A DNA stretch of 64,000 nucleotides, taken from positions 34,269,809 through 34,333,808 of the forward strand of contig NC_067197.1 in assembly GCF_000699445.3 (NCBI RefSeq), given 5' to 3'. Source of the stretch: Schistosoma haematobium (Eukaryota; Platyhelminthes; Trematoda; Strigeidida; Schistosomatidae). The translations under genes and the position numbers were made by a program. Shown here in pieces: positions 33,961-46,125 of this stretch; position 1 is the stretch's first letter; every line of letters begins with the position of its first letter. The notes under the pieces are model-generated. The model did not search any database. It was not told where the DNA came from and saw only the letters and a list, made by a program, of their open reading frames with translations.

Positions 33961-35284
33961 TCTATGGCATTATTAGTCTATTACTAGCCAAATTGCCGTT
34001 GCTCTGCTATTCTGACTTTCAGAGTTAAAATGTACACTGTTGAAATACAAAAAACATAGAGTATTTCTATGTAAGTTTGTCCTATTTTTATTTTGTCTCT
34101 ACAGGTATTTAATTTATAAATTATTAATCACAGAATATGGGGACAGATTTTCCAAAGAAACTCATTTGTTATTGATGATTACTATTTAAAGAAATAGTGG
34201 TGTTTGTTAGTTAGAATGAAGTAATGAGTTCACTAAATAAAATAGTAATCTATCTGACTTTATTCGAAATTCGATGATCTATCCATAACGCTGATGTGGT
34301 TAATTCAAGTGGTTATTATCAGGAAGCTCATTATGTAGAAGACTTAGTATATGTGTGGGTTGAGCACTATTCGTAATCTAAATGAAATTTACTGTCTTCA
34401 TTGAGAATTCACAATTAAAGCGGTTGTTAACAAGTTTTTCCAGACTACAGTTCTAAACAAACATTACATAACAAGGAATTAAGTGACTTGAATAAAGCAT
34501 TACATTTCTATGATTGATAAATTCCAATCATTATTCAACATTTAAAAATAAACTGCTAAATGATTAACTCCTCGATTATCAATCTGAAACAATCCTGTAT
34601 GTCTGGTTATCTTTCTTCCGGATATGAAAGGAGACGTATGATACGATACTTCAGCAAGAAGTGCATTACATGACATCATCTGTGTTAGGCGGTTGTTGGT
34701 AATTGGCAAAGAATTATGGGTTAGGGTAAGTTGTTAGTTGGGAATCATTGAGAAGATATACCTCAGTGTTATACAAGATAAATTTAATTCTAAACACTTT
34801 AGTAATAACTTTTATAGTTTCGATACATTTAAAGTAACGGGATCCCAGAGGCAAGTACAAAAGAATTGTTGAATGAATGATTACTACTTAGTAAGCAATT
34901 AATTGCAGATATCATCCATTTCATGAAATAGATGTCCGTTAAATGATCAACCACACTATTCAAAGTTAGCTAATTATTTTTTATCCCCTATTCTATTGAC
35001 CTATAATTTCTGTTTATCAGTCTCTTTTGTAGTTATTATCAAGGTACGTGTACTATTTGCATTAAAAGTTTTGATGAAACATTAAGATTTTAGATAGTCA
35101 GAAAAAACAGAAATTGTAATTGCAAATTTTCATGTACTATACAAATAACAATCCAGTTAATGGTTTCATTTTGTTTTGTTTCAGTTTATTATTATTCACT
35201 TTAACATAATTATGAGGCAAAATAAAAACACATATATTCTTCGTGTAATTGTTGGGAAATTCCGACACTACACAGGGCATGAAT
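33961..35284. other. AT-rich sequence, nothing recognised
   Basis: No coding or repeat family signal was supported. Confidence 0.4.
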
Positions 35285-35435
35285 AGATGATTGGTCACGT
35301 CTCAGACTATGGAACTAGATAACGTAGGTTTGGATTTCAAAAAAATATCAGTTCCTTCAAGATTGAAACCATGTCTTGATGACAATTATCAACTAATACA
35401 AAATCTAGATTGAGGGTTTCCTGTCAACTATCTTC
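35285..35435 (+). repeat. Degenerate tRNA-like/hammerhead repeat (57.9-kb type)
   Basis: A tRNA-like patch (CACGTCTCAGACTATGGAAC) is followed by TTGATGACAATTATCAACTA and a GAGGGTTTCCTGTC end. The order matches the better preserved copy at 57885-58085. The catalytic core is lost. Confidence 0.4.
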
Positions 35436-36303
35436 AAACGCCTAACTTCAACACATATTATGCAAATAACTACGTTGTTGTATATAATATTTTTTAAGAT
35501 TTTGATAAAAGTTTATTTGTATTGTAGCAAAACTAATTATTATTTTTGATTGTCCAAATGGTTCCGTTCTAATTGTTAGTTGAGTACTTTTAAGAATAAT
35601 CTACGATATACATTGTCCCTTTTTTATAAATGTGAGGTTACACTAAAAACAATGTTCAGTCTGACAGTAATACTTTTATCATGTATGCATTTTTACTTTC
35701 GATATCGTAGTACATATTCGACTATATTTTTAAAATGTTGAATTTCTCTCGTTGACATCATTAGTTAGAGCGTTAATAACATATTCCCTTTTGGGTTGTT
35801 TTTCATTACTACTAAAAACACTTTGATATTGACTCACAAGTTTTTAAATGTATCTATTAATCGTAGTTATGCCTAAAAATATATTGGGAAACGAGTTAAA
35901 CTTATGATCGGGAAGATGTTCAACTCATAACATGACGCTGTAGAGTGAAAGGTAGCTATATTAGATTAGAGTTTGTTTGATTGTCACAACTCCATATATG
36001 GGATTCCAAATATTTGCACCTCAGTGGCTAAGTAAAATTGAAGTTGATTATCATATTTGTGTCATATTCTCAATCTTATTCTCTGTAAAATTAAGGTACG
36101 GTTCCAAACTGAAAGAGAACTTGGTAACTATTTGAAATATACTTTTTTTCACTGCCTACTATGTAGTTATTATTTCATTCACCGGATGATATTCTCTCTC
36201 ATATTTCTACCTTTGTTCAAAGTAGGCCGTAACAGTGTTGTTTACGGTGACAATGCGATCATAGCAGATGAACCACTTAGCATAGAGAAGGCATCACAAA
36301 AAT

Positions 36304-37055
36304 TCATATAAAGTATTGATACTTTTCTTTGTATGAAATGTCTCTTAGCGCCCTATTCTTTTGTTTGTGCGAAGTCCCTTTTAATGTGAATATTATTGAA
36401 TACAAGCATAGTTTGAGGGATTTCGTGATTGAACTAATGCTTAGTGGACATCCGCTAGATAGGGAATGATTATTCACTAATAAACCATTGACGAAATCTA
36501 GATATTTATTAGTTGTAATGGCAGTATATAAGGATACATCACAGCTTACCACTGCTTCGTTCTTATTGATGGATGATTCAGAGATTTTTGGTTTGAATTC
36601 ATATGAATCCTTTACAAAATTAGTTATATTGTATTGAAGTGGCTTCAGTATGCTTTTTAGATATTTGGATAAAGCAGATGTGGGAGTATTTTTGAAGTCT
36701 TCGATGAGTCTTAAAGGAATGTCAGGCTTGTGAAGTTTTGGTAGCCTATAGAAACGTGATGTGGTGTTGAATTTAGGGTATAAAGTAAACCATGAGGAAA
36801 CGCTAATAAATGACTTTAGTTCTTTCGGAACTTCACTTGTCTCCGATCTAAGTTTATTTTTAACCACTTGAAGATTTTTTGAATCGATCTTTAAATGTGT
36901 TCTTGTAGATAGATGTTTAATGGTTTTTTCTTCATAGTCGCTTTTGTTCATGATCATTGCTGCATAACTTTTGTCAGCTTTGGTAGTAAAAATAGTTAAT
37001 ATTTAAGATATATAGTAAACCATAGGGAAACACCAATAAATGACTTTGATTGTTA
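36304..37055 (-). pseudogene. Penelope-like element reverse transcriptase fragment
   Basis: The - strand ORF (36957-36304, with coding continuing upstream to about 36998 as KADKSYAAMIMNKSDYE) has FYRLPKLHKPDIPLRLI, then TPTSALSKYLKSILKPL and VVSCDVSLYTAITTNK. These are Penelope-type RT motifs 1-3 (Y-LPK-HKP, SKYL and the first catalytic Asp). The frame diverges before the expected catalytic YxDD-type box. A stretch at 37003-37053 repeats 36776-36826 with changes, suggesting a second overlapping fragment. Family role: reverse transcription of a Penelope element. Confidence 0.72.
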
Positions 37056-37637
37056 CACATGATTCCTGGATTTCACAGCATTCATTATTTTATTAACTGA
37101 ACCTGGCTTAGGGTATAAGTACTAATGGGACAAAAAGTTGTAATTATTTAGTTGACGTTTCCATCATCTTTCGTCTTGAATCGATAAATTAGTACTATTC
37201 GTTTGTATCGCGTTAAATGCTTTTATTAGTCAGTAAACAACTGATTAATTTAACAATGTTTTATGTTGCGATAATTGGTTACATAATTAGCTCGTAATAA
37301 TAACTCTTTCACAGGACAATATTTTCTAGTTCCTATCTATGAAAGAATAATCATAGTTTTAACATATGGATTAGAAAGTTGAAAATGTGTTTCAAAAATT
37401 TGTTGATTAATTATACTAAAGACCACTGATTTACATACCTTTCTGTTAACAGATAGCAAATTTGTCTATCACAAATCAATGTAATTCTATGCTTCTAGAA
37501 ATGTCAAGAGTTTTGAGGATATTCCGAATTTATGCTCTATCTTAGACAAACTTTTATATGAGAAAGAATTAAAGTCGTTAAAACAATGTCAGTTTGTATG
37601 AGCTAGATCAGAACAGTGATAAACGAAAGGATTCAAG
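37056..37637. other. AT-rich sequence, nothing recognised
   Basis: No supported feature was found before the LTR-like segment. Confidence 0.35.
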
Positions 37638-37639
37638 TG

Positions 37640-38011
37640 ATATGGCGTGCTAATCAGAAGTAGCCTAATGAAAAGGTCAATCGATGACAATCAGAAGTGA
37701 CATAAAGGTCAAGTGCATTTCATTGAGGTTAATAGGTCAATTTCAATAGAGTGGTATATATATGAATGAGTATTTATACATTTCATTAGGTAGTCCGATA
37801 CACTTCCTCTCTCACTTTTGTGTTCGCTCTCAAGTAGTCAGTTGGGGGAGTCAACGCGTAACACACAGTGTATCAGAATAAGATTTCGGACACCACACAC
37901 CACAACAATTTCTGGCGACGGATTCTTGTCAAATCCAAACAAAACTTCAAAATGTCGATTTCAGCAGATCAGCTTAGATCTATTTTGTAGCAGAGCAGAA
38001 GGAATTTCATT
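37640..38011 (+). mobile_element. LTR plus primer-binding site and gag start of an LTR element (fragment)
   Basis: A TATA-like run (near 37755) and an LTR-like end ...CCACAACA at about 37910 are followed by TTTCTGGCGACGG, which looks like a leader/primer-binding region. An ATG at 37952 opens MSISADQLRSIL and then meets a stop. This arrangement resembles the 5' junction of Gypsy-type elements. The fragment breaks off where family C sequence begins (about 38012). The left LTR edge is uncertain. Confidence 0.45.
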
Positions 38012-38345
38012 TCTGCAGCAACTTGGATGACTCTCCCAGTCTCCCACATTGTACGAACATTCCATTTACCTAAATTAAGGGTCGGTCTGGTTATCAGAAG
38101 AGACGTCATCCTCGTGACTCCCGAAGGAAGTCGGCTTTCATCACGAGACGTCATAACCCTTCTAAATGAAGACCTTCTGACTCCGAGGGCAGAGTTTAAA
38201 TGGTTCGAGTTATTTTTTATGGTTAGCGTATTTTAGCGAGTTAGCTTTCTACGGCATGAGGTCGCTAATTCCATACCCTACCCTCCTCCTTTATCTAGGT
38301 CTGAAACCGGTAGTAACCCCAGAGGGGCTCCAGGCGCACACAACA
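38012..38345 (-). mobile_element. Family C 5' end fragment, inverted
   Basis: The - strand reads a 5' leader (TGGAGCCCCTCTGGGGTTAC) and then the start of the endonuclease, LNLGKWNVRTMWETGRVIQV followed by AAEM. It ends abruptly at about 38012. It is fused head-to-head with the + strand RT fragment that begins at about 38346. Confidence 0.75.
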
Positions 38346-39090
38346 ATAAATGCAAGAGAAGACGACTAGTGTAGCAGCAGTAGGTCTCAACATGCACACA
38401 GGGAAAAGCAAGATTCTGCGATACAACACAGCATGCACCAATCAAATCACACTTGACGAAGAAGCTTACGAGGACGTAAAAACATTTACATACCTGGGCA
38501 GCATCATTAATGAAAACGGTGGATCTGATGCAGATGTGAAGGCGTGGATCGGAAAGGCAAGAGCAGCATATCTACAATTGAAGAACATCTGGAGCTCAAC
38601 ACAAGTGTCAACCAACACCACGATCAGAATTTTCAATACAAATATCAAGACAATTCTACTGTATGGGGCTAAAACTTGGAGAACTACGAAAGCCATCATC
38701 CAGAAGATACAGGTGTTTATTAACAGTTGTCTATGCAAAAGACTTCAGATCCGTTGGCCAGACACTATTAGCAACAACCTACTGTGGGAGAGAACAAACC
38801 AGATTCCAGTGGAGAAAGAAATCAGGAAGAAGCGCTGGAAGTGGATAGGACACAGAATGAGGAAAGCGCACATCTTCGTCACAAGACAGGCCTTCATTTG
38901 TAATCCTCAGGGCCAAAGGAGAAGAGGAAGACCAAAGAATACATTACGCCGTGAAATGGAGATAGAAATGAGAAGAATGAACAAGAATTGGATGGAACTA
39001 GAAAAGAAGGCCCATGACAGAGTGGGTTGGAGAATGCTGTTGGCGGCCTATTCTCGATTGGGGGTAACAGGAGTAAGGAAGTAAGTATGC
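38346..39090 (+). pseudogene. Family C RT C-terminal fragment
   Basis: A long open frame (38350-39084) encodes the RT tail. It has [71 protein letters not shown] and [20 protein letters not shown]. The YADD box lies upstream and is missing. It ends at GGAAGTAAG, the start of the family's (GTAA)n tail. The frame is open for 244 codons, longer than in the other family C copy, so this is a comparatively young fragment. Confidence 0.85.
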
Positions 39091-39164
39091 GGAAAGAATT
39101 TTGAGCGTCACAATTAAAATCGATGGAAATGATGACACAAAATTTGTCATTTCAAGAACCTTGT

Positions 39165-39290
39165 TGACGCAAGATCGGATCCGTTATGGATCATCAGATT
39201 GCAGGTTACAATTGCTGACGAGTACCAAATAGCCCAAAACCTATGTCCAGGGTTTCTAGTCGGCTACCTCCAACCACTAACTTATACAAC
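39165..39290 (+). repeat. Degenerate hammerhead repeat (57.9-kb type)
   Basis: CTGACGAGTACCAAATAGCC then CAAAACCTATGTCCAGGG aligns with the copy at 57929-57961. Stem II no longer pairs and GAAA is CAAA, so the ribozyme is dead. Confidence 0.6.
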
Positions 39291-39539
39291 AACTTTTAAT
39301 GAAATATTAGCTAACCATCTTAATTTAAAATAAAAAATGCAGACATCATATAATGCATTATTATCATCTGTAAAAAACAGATAATTAGTATACTTTTTAT
39401 ACAATAATTTTTTTAATATGGTAAGATTTGGTATAATATAGTCTTTTTAATATAGAACCAATCTGCCGCTCTCTAAAATGTTATACTTAGTGAAAAGTAA
39501 TCAGACTAATAGTATTTCAAAATAGAATTACAAATGGTA

Positions 39540-39722
39540 GTAATATATAAAAAAATTGCATAGAAGAATATGATACAGAGAGAAAGAAGAGTTTAAGGCA
39601 ATTTTAATCTCACGGTTCAAGGGAAAACAAAGAGTGTATACACCTACGCCATTTTGATCGATTCTGAGCCATGTCACGTGGAGTCTCTAACCATTGGTTA
39701 CGATAGTCCTGTGGACCCCATA
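39540..39722 (-). mobile_element. Family A 3'-end fragment
   Basis: It matches the 3' UTR and last codons of family A at 58526-58710: AGAGTGTATACACCTACGCC, CATTTTGATCGATTCTG and GTCTCTAACCATTGGTTACG. It is severely 5'-truncated and lacks a clear tail. Confidence 0.8.
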
Positions 39723-40206
39723 TGTTGGCAAACCATCAAAATAAAACTAGAGACCACTTAAATTAGATTTTAGACTCTCTCATATCAATAGAGCTCAAAA
39801 GTTGAGGAACATGTAGTTAAACCGAGTGTAATTTATAAATTGTGATGAGTTGTAGCCTAAACTTTTGATCTTCCGACAGGATGTTTAGAAATATAAACAT
39901 TTGTTTAGGGTATCAATTATGCGACTAACATAGTAATGCAGTTATTCAACTCATTATTACTAAGCAAATAGTAAACATACTTTAGTAATTAATACGATTA
40001 AACATCCTTAAGATTCTAGAGCAAATTAAATAGACTAGTACTAAATTAAAGCCAATTTCAATTAAGACTTTATTTCAATTTTATTCATCATATTTATAAC
40101 ATTAATTCTAATTTATCCTCAAAATTAATCTAAATCATCAGGTTACAATCAATAATTTTCGTTGGTTGATTATTAAAAAAAGAAACTGATTGAATAGTGT
40201 TTTGCA

Positions 40207-40207
40207 A

Positions 40208-40249
<42 letters not shown>

Positions 40250-40281
40250 GGTAGGTAAGTAAGTAATTAAGTAAGTAAGTG
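40207..40281. repeat. (GTAA)n microsatellite
   Basis: About 18 GTAA-type units with a few variants (GTAGGTAG, GTAATTAA). The unit equals the 3' tail of family C. Confidence 0.95.
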
Positions 40282-40575
40282 TATTTCTCAAAGTAGTATC
40301 TTTTATTTTTTAAAAAAAACACAAACTTGAAATATTTATCATCAGTGCAGATCTAATTCGCATGAAACAAACTCATAAAAAATCAATAAACAGAAAAATA
40401 AATAAATTATGTAATTTGTACTATAAGAATTGATTAACCAGAGTAAATGTTAGAATTGAAAGTTCTGTTACAATTGATTAAAATGGATGAAAGTTTCTTT
40501 GTTTTGAAACAAGAAATTAGGAACAATAAATAAATATCAGTATAGGGATATGAAGATTTTTGAGTTTAGATTGAT
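40282..40575. other. AT-rich sequence, nothing recognised
   Basis: No supported feature. Confidence 0.35.
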
Positions 40576-40721
40576 ATCATGAATATATCAATTTTAGACG
40601 ACTATTGAAAATCTGGAAGTATTAGACGGCCGTTTCGCCCTAGTATGGGACTCCTCAGTAGTGCTTATCCATGGACCCACACACGGGACTCGAACCCAGG
40701 GCCTTCGATCTCGCGAGTGAA
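40576..40721 (-). mobile_element. tRNA-like SINE fragment with intact hammerhead core
   Basis: The - strand has a B-box-like GGGTTCGAGTCCC, a GGATAAGCACTA linker and a hammerhead core at 40625-40658: CTGAGGA, stem II GTCC/GGGC (one G-U pair), GAAA, stem III ACGGCCGT and GTC. The A-box half is missing. Confidence 0.7.
40625..40658 (-). ncRNA. Hammerhead ribozyme core
   Basis: All conserved residues are present. Stem III is the self-complementary ACGGCCGU also seen at 26643-26676. Confidence 0.65.
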
Positions 40722-41548
40722 AAATAAATGATTCTACGATTTTCTTCACTCATTTATTACAAAACAGAAAAAAAGATTAATTGTTTAATTGTATTTCAAG
40801 TAATTTTTTTTGTGTAAGAATATTTTAAAGGGAAAAGCCAGAAATGTTTCGGTTGAGTGATTTAAATCTGTTTTACTCCTTACAATATCTGTACGCCTTG
40901 GATTCACTTCTTATTTGACTTTTGGTCATAGACGCTTATCAAGAGTTCTATTGAGTTAGGATGAAATAATTATTTAAACTCTCTTTTCGTGGGGATTTTA
41001 ATAATTCATGAACTGATGTCGGTTCATTGTGTGAACTAATTTTAAATATTCAAATTTAGCGCAGTGCAATTAAAAGTACAGAAATAACATTCATAATAAT
41101 TGGTAAAATGGTGTAAAACTGACTTCAAACATGATAGAATGTAGTTTTTGAATATGGCCTAGTCCTGTCCCATCTATTTCACTAAATCTGCGTGGATGTA
41201 TTGTATTTTACAAAGCCATCTACCTATCACATTTTTTTCTCCAGTTTCTATCGTTGAAACACTGATATTGTTTCAGAACTTCACTTTCTGTTATGTTTAA
41301 TTTACCGAATGATTCGTTTCTTTCTAATTTCTATGAGTAACATAGATGGTTATTAGATTTATTCATGGTTATTTGGCCCTTTGATTGTACGAAGCTCTCG
41401 TTCTAGTTACTTTTCCCACCAATGTTTAGTTGCCTTGACTGTTTATCACTCGTTATTGAAACCCGGATACTTTCTAACCCCTTGGGTCTGGCGAATTTTA
41501 TTGATAGAAAGAACCGAAATTAAACGTTATAAATTACGACACCTATTT
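40722..41548. other. AT-rich sequence, nothing recognised
   Basis: No supported feature. Confidence 0.35.
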
Positions 41549-42070
41549 CCGTTATAACTTGTGATCTTGATGCTTTGTTAGTATATCGCGCAATACGATC
41601 GCCAATTAAGTCACCGTCTTATTGACCGGACCGATGGCGCATAAACCAGTACGAGCAGCCTAGAGCTCTTATTGGTACTTGAGCTAACAGCTTCTGGTCT
41701 AACTCAGCCGATACGGTACAGAATGCAAATACCAACCTCAGTTATATCGAATAACATATTTCAAACATACTTGGTTTATATATAAGCAAAAACAGACCAC
41801 ATCGTACCATAAAACAGAAAATAACATTTGTACAAGATCAAACCCAAAAGTGTCTGTGATTATGTGCAACTGTGACTAATAGATTGAGAATAACTTGAGA
41901 ATAGCAAATCATATAACAGCAACCAATAGGTCAAATAAAAGTTTATAATAAGAGGAGCATAAGTGGATATAATTTAGTTTCTTAACAGTTATATAATAAG
42001 AATATACGTATAATATTAATCCATAAATAGTCCTCAAAAGTTACCCATAATTTAATCTTCGTTAGCATAT
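41549..42070 (-). repeat. Diverged solo LTR-like repeat, copy 1
   Basis: Read on the - strand it aligns with 48225-48726. Shared blocks include CTTGTACAAATGTT, a TATA region (TATATATAAACC), GGTACGATGTGGTCTG and the end AGATCACAAGTTATAAC. The terminal CA is lost. It is older than the copy at 48.2 kb. Confidence 0.65.
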
Positions 42071-43578
42071 AATATCGTATTAATTTTTTTCCAATACTAC
42101 AACATATATAGCACTTTAAATATTCATATTTTGAATCAGTTGCTTTAGATCTCGCTGAACATATTTAAAATATTAGTATTATATACAAGTAGACTGTTCC
42201 GGCAAGTCTGATAAATAGTTTTCCTACCAAAATGAATCATATTGAAGGTAATTTGAAGTCTGTTAGTATTTTTTTTAAAAAGAAGACCCACTTCCATGTG
42301 ATTACACTTTTTCTTATTAAACACTACACTGTTTCATTGAAAATATAGTAAGATCTAGACATTTAGATCCCAATGGACAATAGTTTTCGAAATGAAATAA
42401 TTCTTGATAATAATAATGTTAACGGCCTAGATGTGAAAAGAAAAGGAGAAATACTATTTAAATAAAAGTACTTTCTGATTTTATAACATAAGTAGTTGAC
42501 AGATTTTCATTTTTTTGTTTATAGGTGTGTCCAAGGTTATGTTTATATTAGTCAAATAATGTACTTTTATAGTTTGCCCAACATTTTATTTCATACAGCT
42601 TTTCACTATGAAAAATAATCTTTAATTTTGCATACATAGGGTCATATCGAATTCATGTGATTTAGTTCAGTTTAAATGAAATTATCCGAGATGGAAACTA
42701 GTTTCGTTAGTTTAAAATATTTAGCAAAGCATATGACTGTATGTCTATTTCACTCGCAATAAGGTATTAAAATGTACAATACACATTTGAAATTACCCTT
42801 GATATATATATATATATACATCAGCGTATACTAATTTGTGTGAATTTGTGGAGTACTGTAAATTTAAATGTACAAATATCTTTATTATATGCTAGGTGCA
42901 CTCACACTTTACATAATTCAGTGGAAAATACTAAACTTGATTAAAACTGCTAAAGTGCGGATTCATTTACGAAAAAGCTTGTGCTTTTTGTACCTTTAAT
43001 TTAATGAAAAAGATAGTACACAAACTTACAACACACGATTCTGTTGCTATTATTATTTTCAATCAGTTAAGTTTGAATTAGGGTTTTTAATAGTTAAATA
43101 ACAGAAAATTCCTCAAATAGAAGTGTTTATTCAATCATCAGTTGATTAAATCTTTCTTGGCAGTTGTTAATAGACTGAAGTGATCAATAAGCTTTGGCAA
43201 ATAATTCAAAACACAACTTTAAAAATGAACCCTGATTAGAATCCAATATTAGTAAAGAATCGCCTAGAATTTACTGATGAATGAAGCTGATGAATCCACA
43301 AAGTTATGAAACATAAGTTTGCGATATCATAGTGATCACTACTAAAGGTTTGAACCTAGGATCAAATCACCGTTTATTTACTTAACTTACTAGTAAAAAC
43401 AGATACCAGTCTTGAGTTATTTTACTGCTCATAAGCTTTGAGAAATTTTCAATCATTCATTATAATATTAAGATAATATATGCCAGTCAAATTACATAAT
43501 ACCATGAAGTAATAATTCAGAAAGAATCCAGAAAAACTACCATGTGCTCACTGGTGACTAGCTTCGTGAGAAAATTCT
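42071..43578. other. AT-rich sequence, nothing recognised
   Basis: There is only a short TA run near 42800. No gene or repeat family was supported. Confidence 0.35.
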
Positions 43579-43892
43579 CGGAGTTCTAGTGAAAAGCCGT
43601 GATCAGTGGAGCTAATCCGTGTCGGGTAGAAACACGTGTCTACCTCAGTACAATGGAAGATGGTTGCGCGATTTAGTGGATCGGTTGAGGTTAGACATTA
43701 ACACCATTGGATGCCGGCTCAGTGGTCCAGTGAGTTAAGCGTTCGCTCTCGAGACTGAGGGCCCTGGGTTCGAATCCCGCGAGCGGAGTCGTGGATGCAC
43801 ACTGCTGAGGAGTCCCACAATCAGACGAAACAGCGTCTAGTGCTTCCAGGTTTTCAATGGTGGTCTAACATCGATCGGTTCATGATCTCAAT
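43579..43892 (+). mobile_element. tRNA-like/hammerhead SINE, nearly full-length
   Basis: It has a leader with CCGTGTCGGGTAGAAACACG, a tRNA-like part (GGCTCAGTGGTCCAGTGAGT, GGGTTCGAATCCC) and a hammerhead at 43805-43837 (CTGAGGA, GTC/GAC stem II, GAAA, shortened stem III ACAGCGT). The 3' end is TTTTCAATGGTGGTCTAAC. It is the most complete + strand monomer in the window, about 310 bp, and serves as the reference for the partial copies. Stem III has lost pairing, so activity is doubtful. Confidence 0.8.
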
Positions 43893-44519
43893 CAAGAACC
43901 AGAATAGTTGGTAAGAAGATACATTCAATACAGTCTACCTCAGTTCCGGTTTGTCTTGATATATATGATAAGCAAAGGACTACATGCCTTTCATAACTCA
44001 TTTACTCAGTAAAAGCTTGTGTACTCAATTTTGAGCTACACGTTTTTAAGTGTGAAAATTTGTGATACTACTTGGTTGTCCAGACCAAAGTAGCTTGACA
44101 TTTATGAGACAAAAATAAGTCAACATTAACACCGCACCCATCATTTGGTTTCTCAGATTATTGTTAACAGTTAAGAGATCATTGTGCATCATAAACATAT
44201 TTAATTTTACAAATTTCCCATGATATGGTGGATCAAATTTCTCACTTACTTGTCAAATGTTGTGCATCAGTGAGTAACGTAGGAGACCATTTTAGATTTA
44301 TTCATAAATGGCGTAATCGAACGACTTCGTTTATTGAACTACAGGCTTTAGTGTTTCAGAACATCTGCTACCTCTTCTTATAATTAAAAGTATAGATATA
44401 AATACGGAGTTATTTGTGATATAAACAAAGTAATAATTAAATGTAATTACTTAATAATTATAATCAATTTAAGGAGGTTGAGTTTCATAGAATTATAAAT
44501 GAGATATGCTCGTTAAACT
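43893..44519. other. AT-rich sequence, nothing recognised
   Basis: No supported feature. Confidence 0.35.
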
Positions 44520-45297
44520 GTAAGGTATTTGTTGGTTTGCGGTCAGGTGTACCATATACAGTCACTACCAAGGAAGTTCTTCTCACTGTCTTCTAGCGGC
44601 GAGAATTTTGTTTACGAAATTTAGAGGACGAAAGCGATTGTTTGGCACATTAACCAGTTTAATGGATACGGAGCATCCACTCAGAGGAGTTGGAAAAACC
44701 TGATTCCAAGCCAGTGGTGCATATGGGCACAGAGAACATATATCGATCGGTGTCACCATTTTGAAACACTGACTTCGGTGGCTTGGGCATGTACTGCAAA
44801 TGTCATCTCACCCAATTCCACATCGTGCTTTATTTGTCGACGTTGAGACTGTTTGGAAAAAGCGGAGAGATGGTCAGTGCACGACATGGTGTCGTGGTAT
44901 GAAAGAAAGATGTGCAGGAATAAATTATGTTCGTGCCTCACGACTCTCTGTTGGGAACCCAAGAGATAGTGCAACACAGTGGCTTTAGACGTTATCAGAT
45001 ATGACTCAGAATAGAGTCCAGTGGTGATCCTGTTGTAACTTTCTTCCACTTTTTTTCATAAAAGTGGACGTAACTTTAACTGAAAGAATTCTTCATAGTT
45101 GTATTTTTCCTGACTAGGTCGCTTCTCCCATTATTATTATTTCACCCTCATACACTGACTTGTTGTTCTCCTTTGTTATTATACTCACTTTCATTCCTAT
45201 ATCTTCGCAACATCATTAATACTGTATGGCGCATATATATTTTATTGTCCCGTTGTACCAATGTTTACGAGTTCAAGTAAATAAATAAATAGATGGA
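44520..45297 (+). mobile_element. Internally deleted family B derivative
   Basis: The leader part (44520 to about 44750: CAGTCACTACCAAGGAAG, TTTTGTTTACGAAATTTAGA, GTGGTGCATATGGGC) is joined directly to the RT C-terminus (from TGTCACCATTTTGAAACAC; LRWLGHVLQMSSHPIPHRALF equivalent). The family B 3' UTR (ATGGCGCATATATATTTT) and an (AAAT)n tail follow. Endonuclease and most of RT are gone. Stops interrupt the remaining RT. Confidence 0.8.
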
Positions 45298-46027
45298 CCT
45301 CAGGATAGAGTCACCTATATTGCATAATAAATGATCTTATTTGGCATATATTAGCAATCTTGCACCTTTCCCCGAAAACAGGGTATTTTTAATTTCACTA
45401 TCAAGGACGTTTGCATTAGCAGTTGACACTGGTTTGAATCCCAGTTTTGGCTTGTGTGATATCAATGTCACTAATAGCTAAGATTACATTAGTTGTTGCC
45501 AATTAATGATATGAACTAATTTTAAAAAAGTTTACAGATTATCGAAGTGAATATTGGTATCATATTCTGTTGATTGTTTTGTCAACATACTTTTGTAAAT
45601 TAGAATCGCATATAGGTTGCAAATATGCCTGTTGACTACGTATAAAAGAAAAAATTAAACTAACAAATATGTTTAGTAACTAAGATAAAGGATTTTTGAT
45701 AAATGTTTGGTTTTAAGTAAATCTTCCTCATAACTTGACTATTGAAAACTAGAAAGCACTATACAAATGCTACATTCTAGTTTTGATCTTCTCATAAGCC
45801 AACATACACGACACTACTAGTGATCAAAAGCAGGATATTTAAATTTTGTGTGGGGTCACCACTGTGTTGTGAAGTTAAGAAGTCTCAAGCATATACAAAG
45901 CAGATGTCTACTGTTCCTAGTTTTTCAATGACTATATGGCTGATGTTTTTTCGTCACGAAACTTCAGTCTATTTGTTTTCTTTGAGGTATTATATACGGA
46001 CTAATCTTTGTTTGAATATAGGACTCT
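45298..46027. other. AT-rich sequence, nothing recognised
   Basis: A short tRNA-like patch near 45430 (GGTTTGAATCCCAG) is too weak to call. The frame 45820-46029 is not supported. Confidence 0.35.
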
Positions 46028-46125
46028 GAATTGTCTACCCACGACCTCACAAGATCTTGAACCGTAGACCTATAGGTTTCGCGGCGAGCGCCTAACCATT
46101 TAACCACTGGGTAGGCATCTAATGG
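46028..46125 (-). repeat. tRNA-like SINE fragment
   Basis: The - strand reads TACCCAGTGGTTAAATGGTT, GGCGCTCGCCGCGAAACC and ACGGTTCAAGATCTTG, corresponding to the A-box/B-box half of the hammerhead SINE. No ribozyme core follows. Confidence 0.55.

Noticed and set aside
40207..40281. CRISPR-like or regulatory short repeat array
   Set aside because: It is a simple tetranucleotide microsatellite without spacers.
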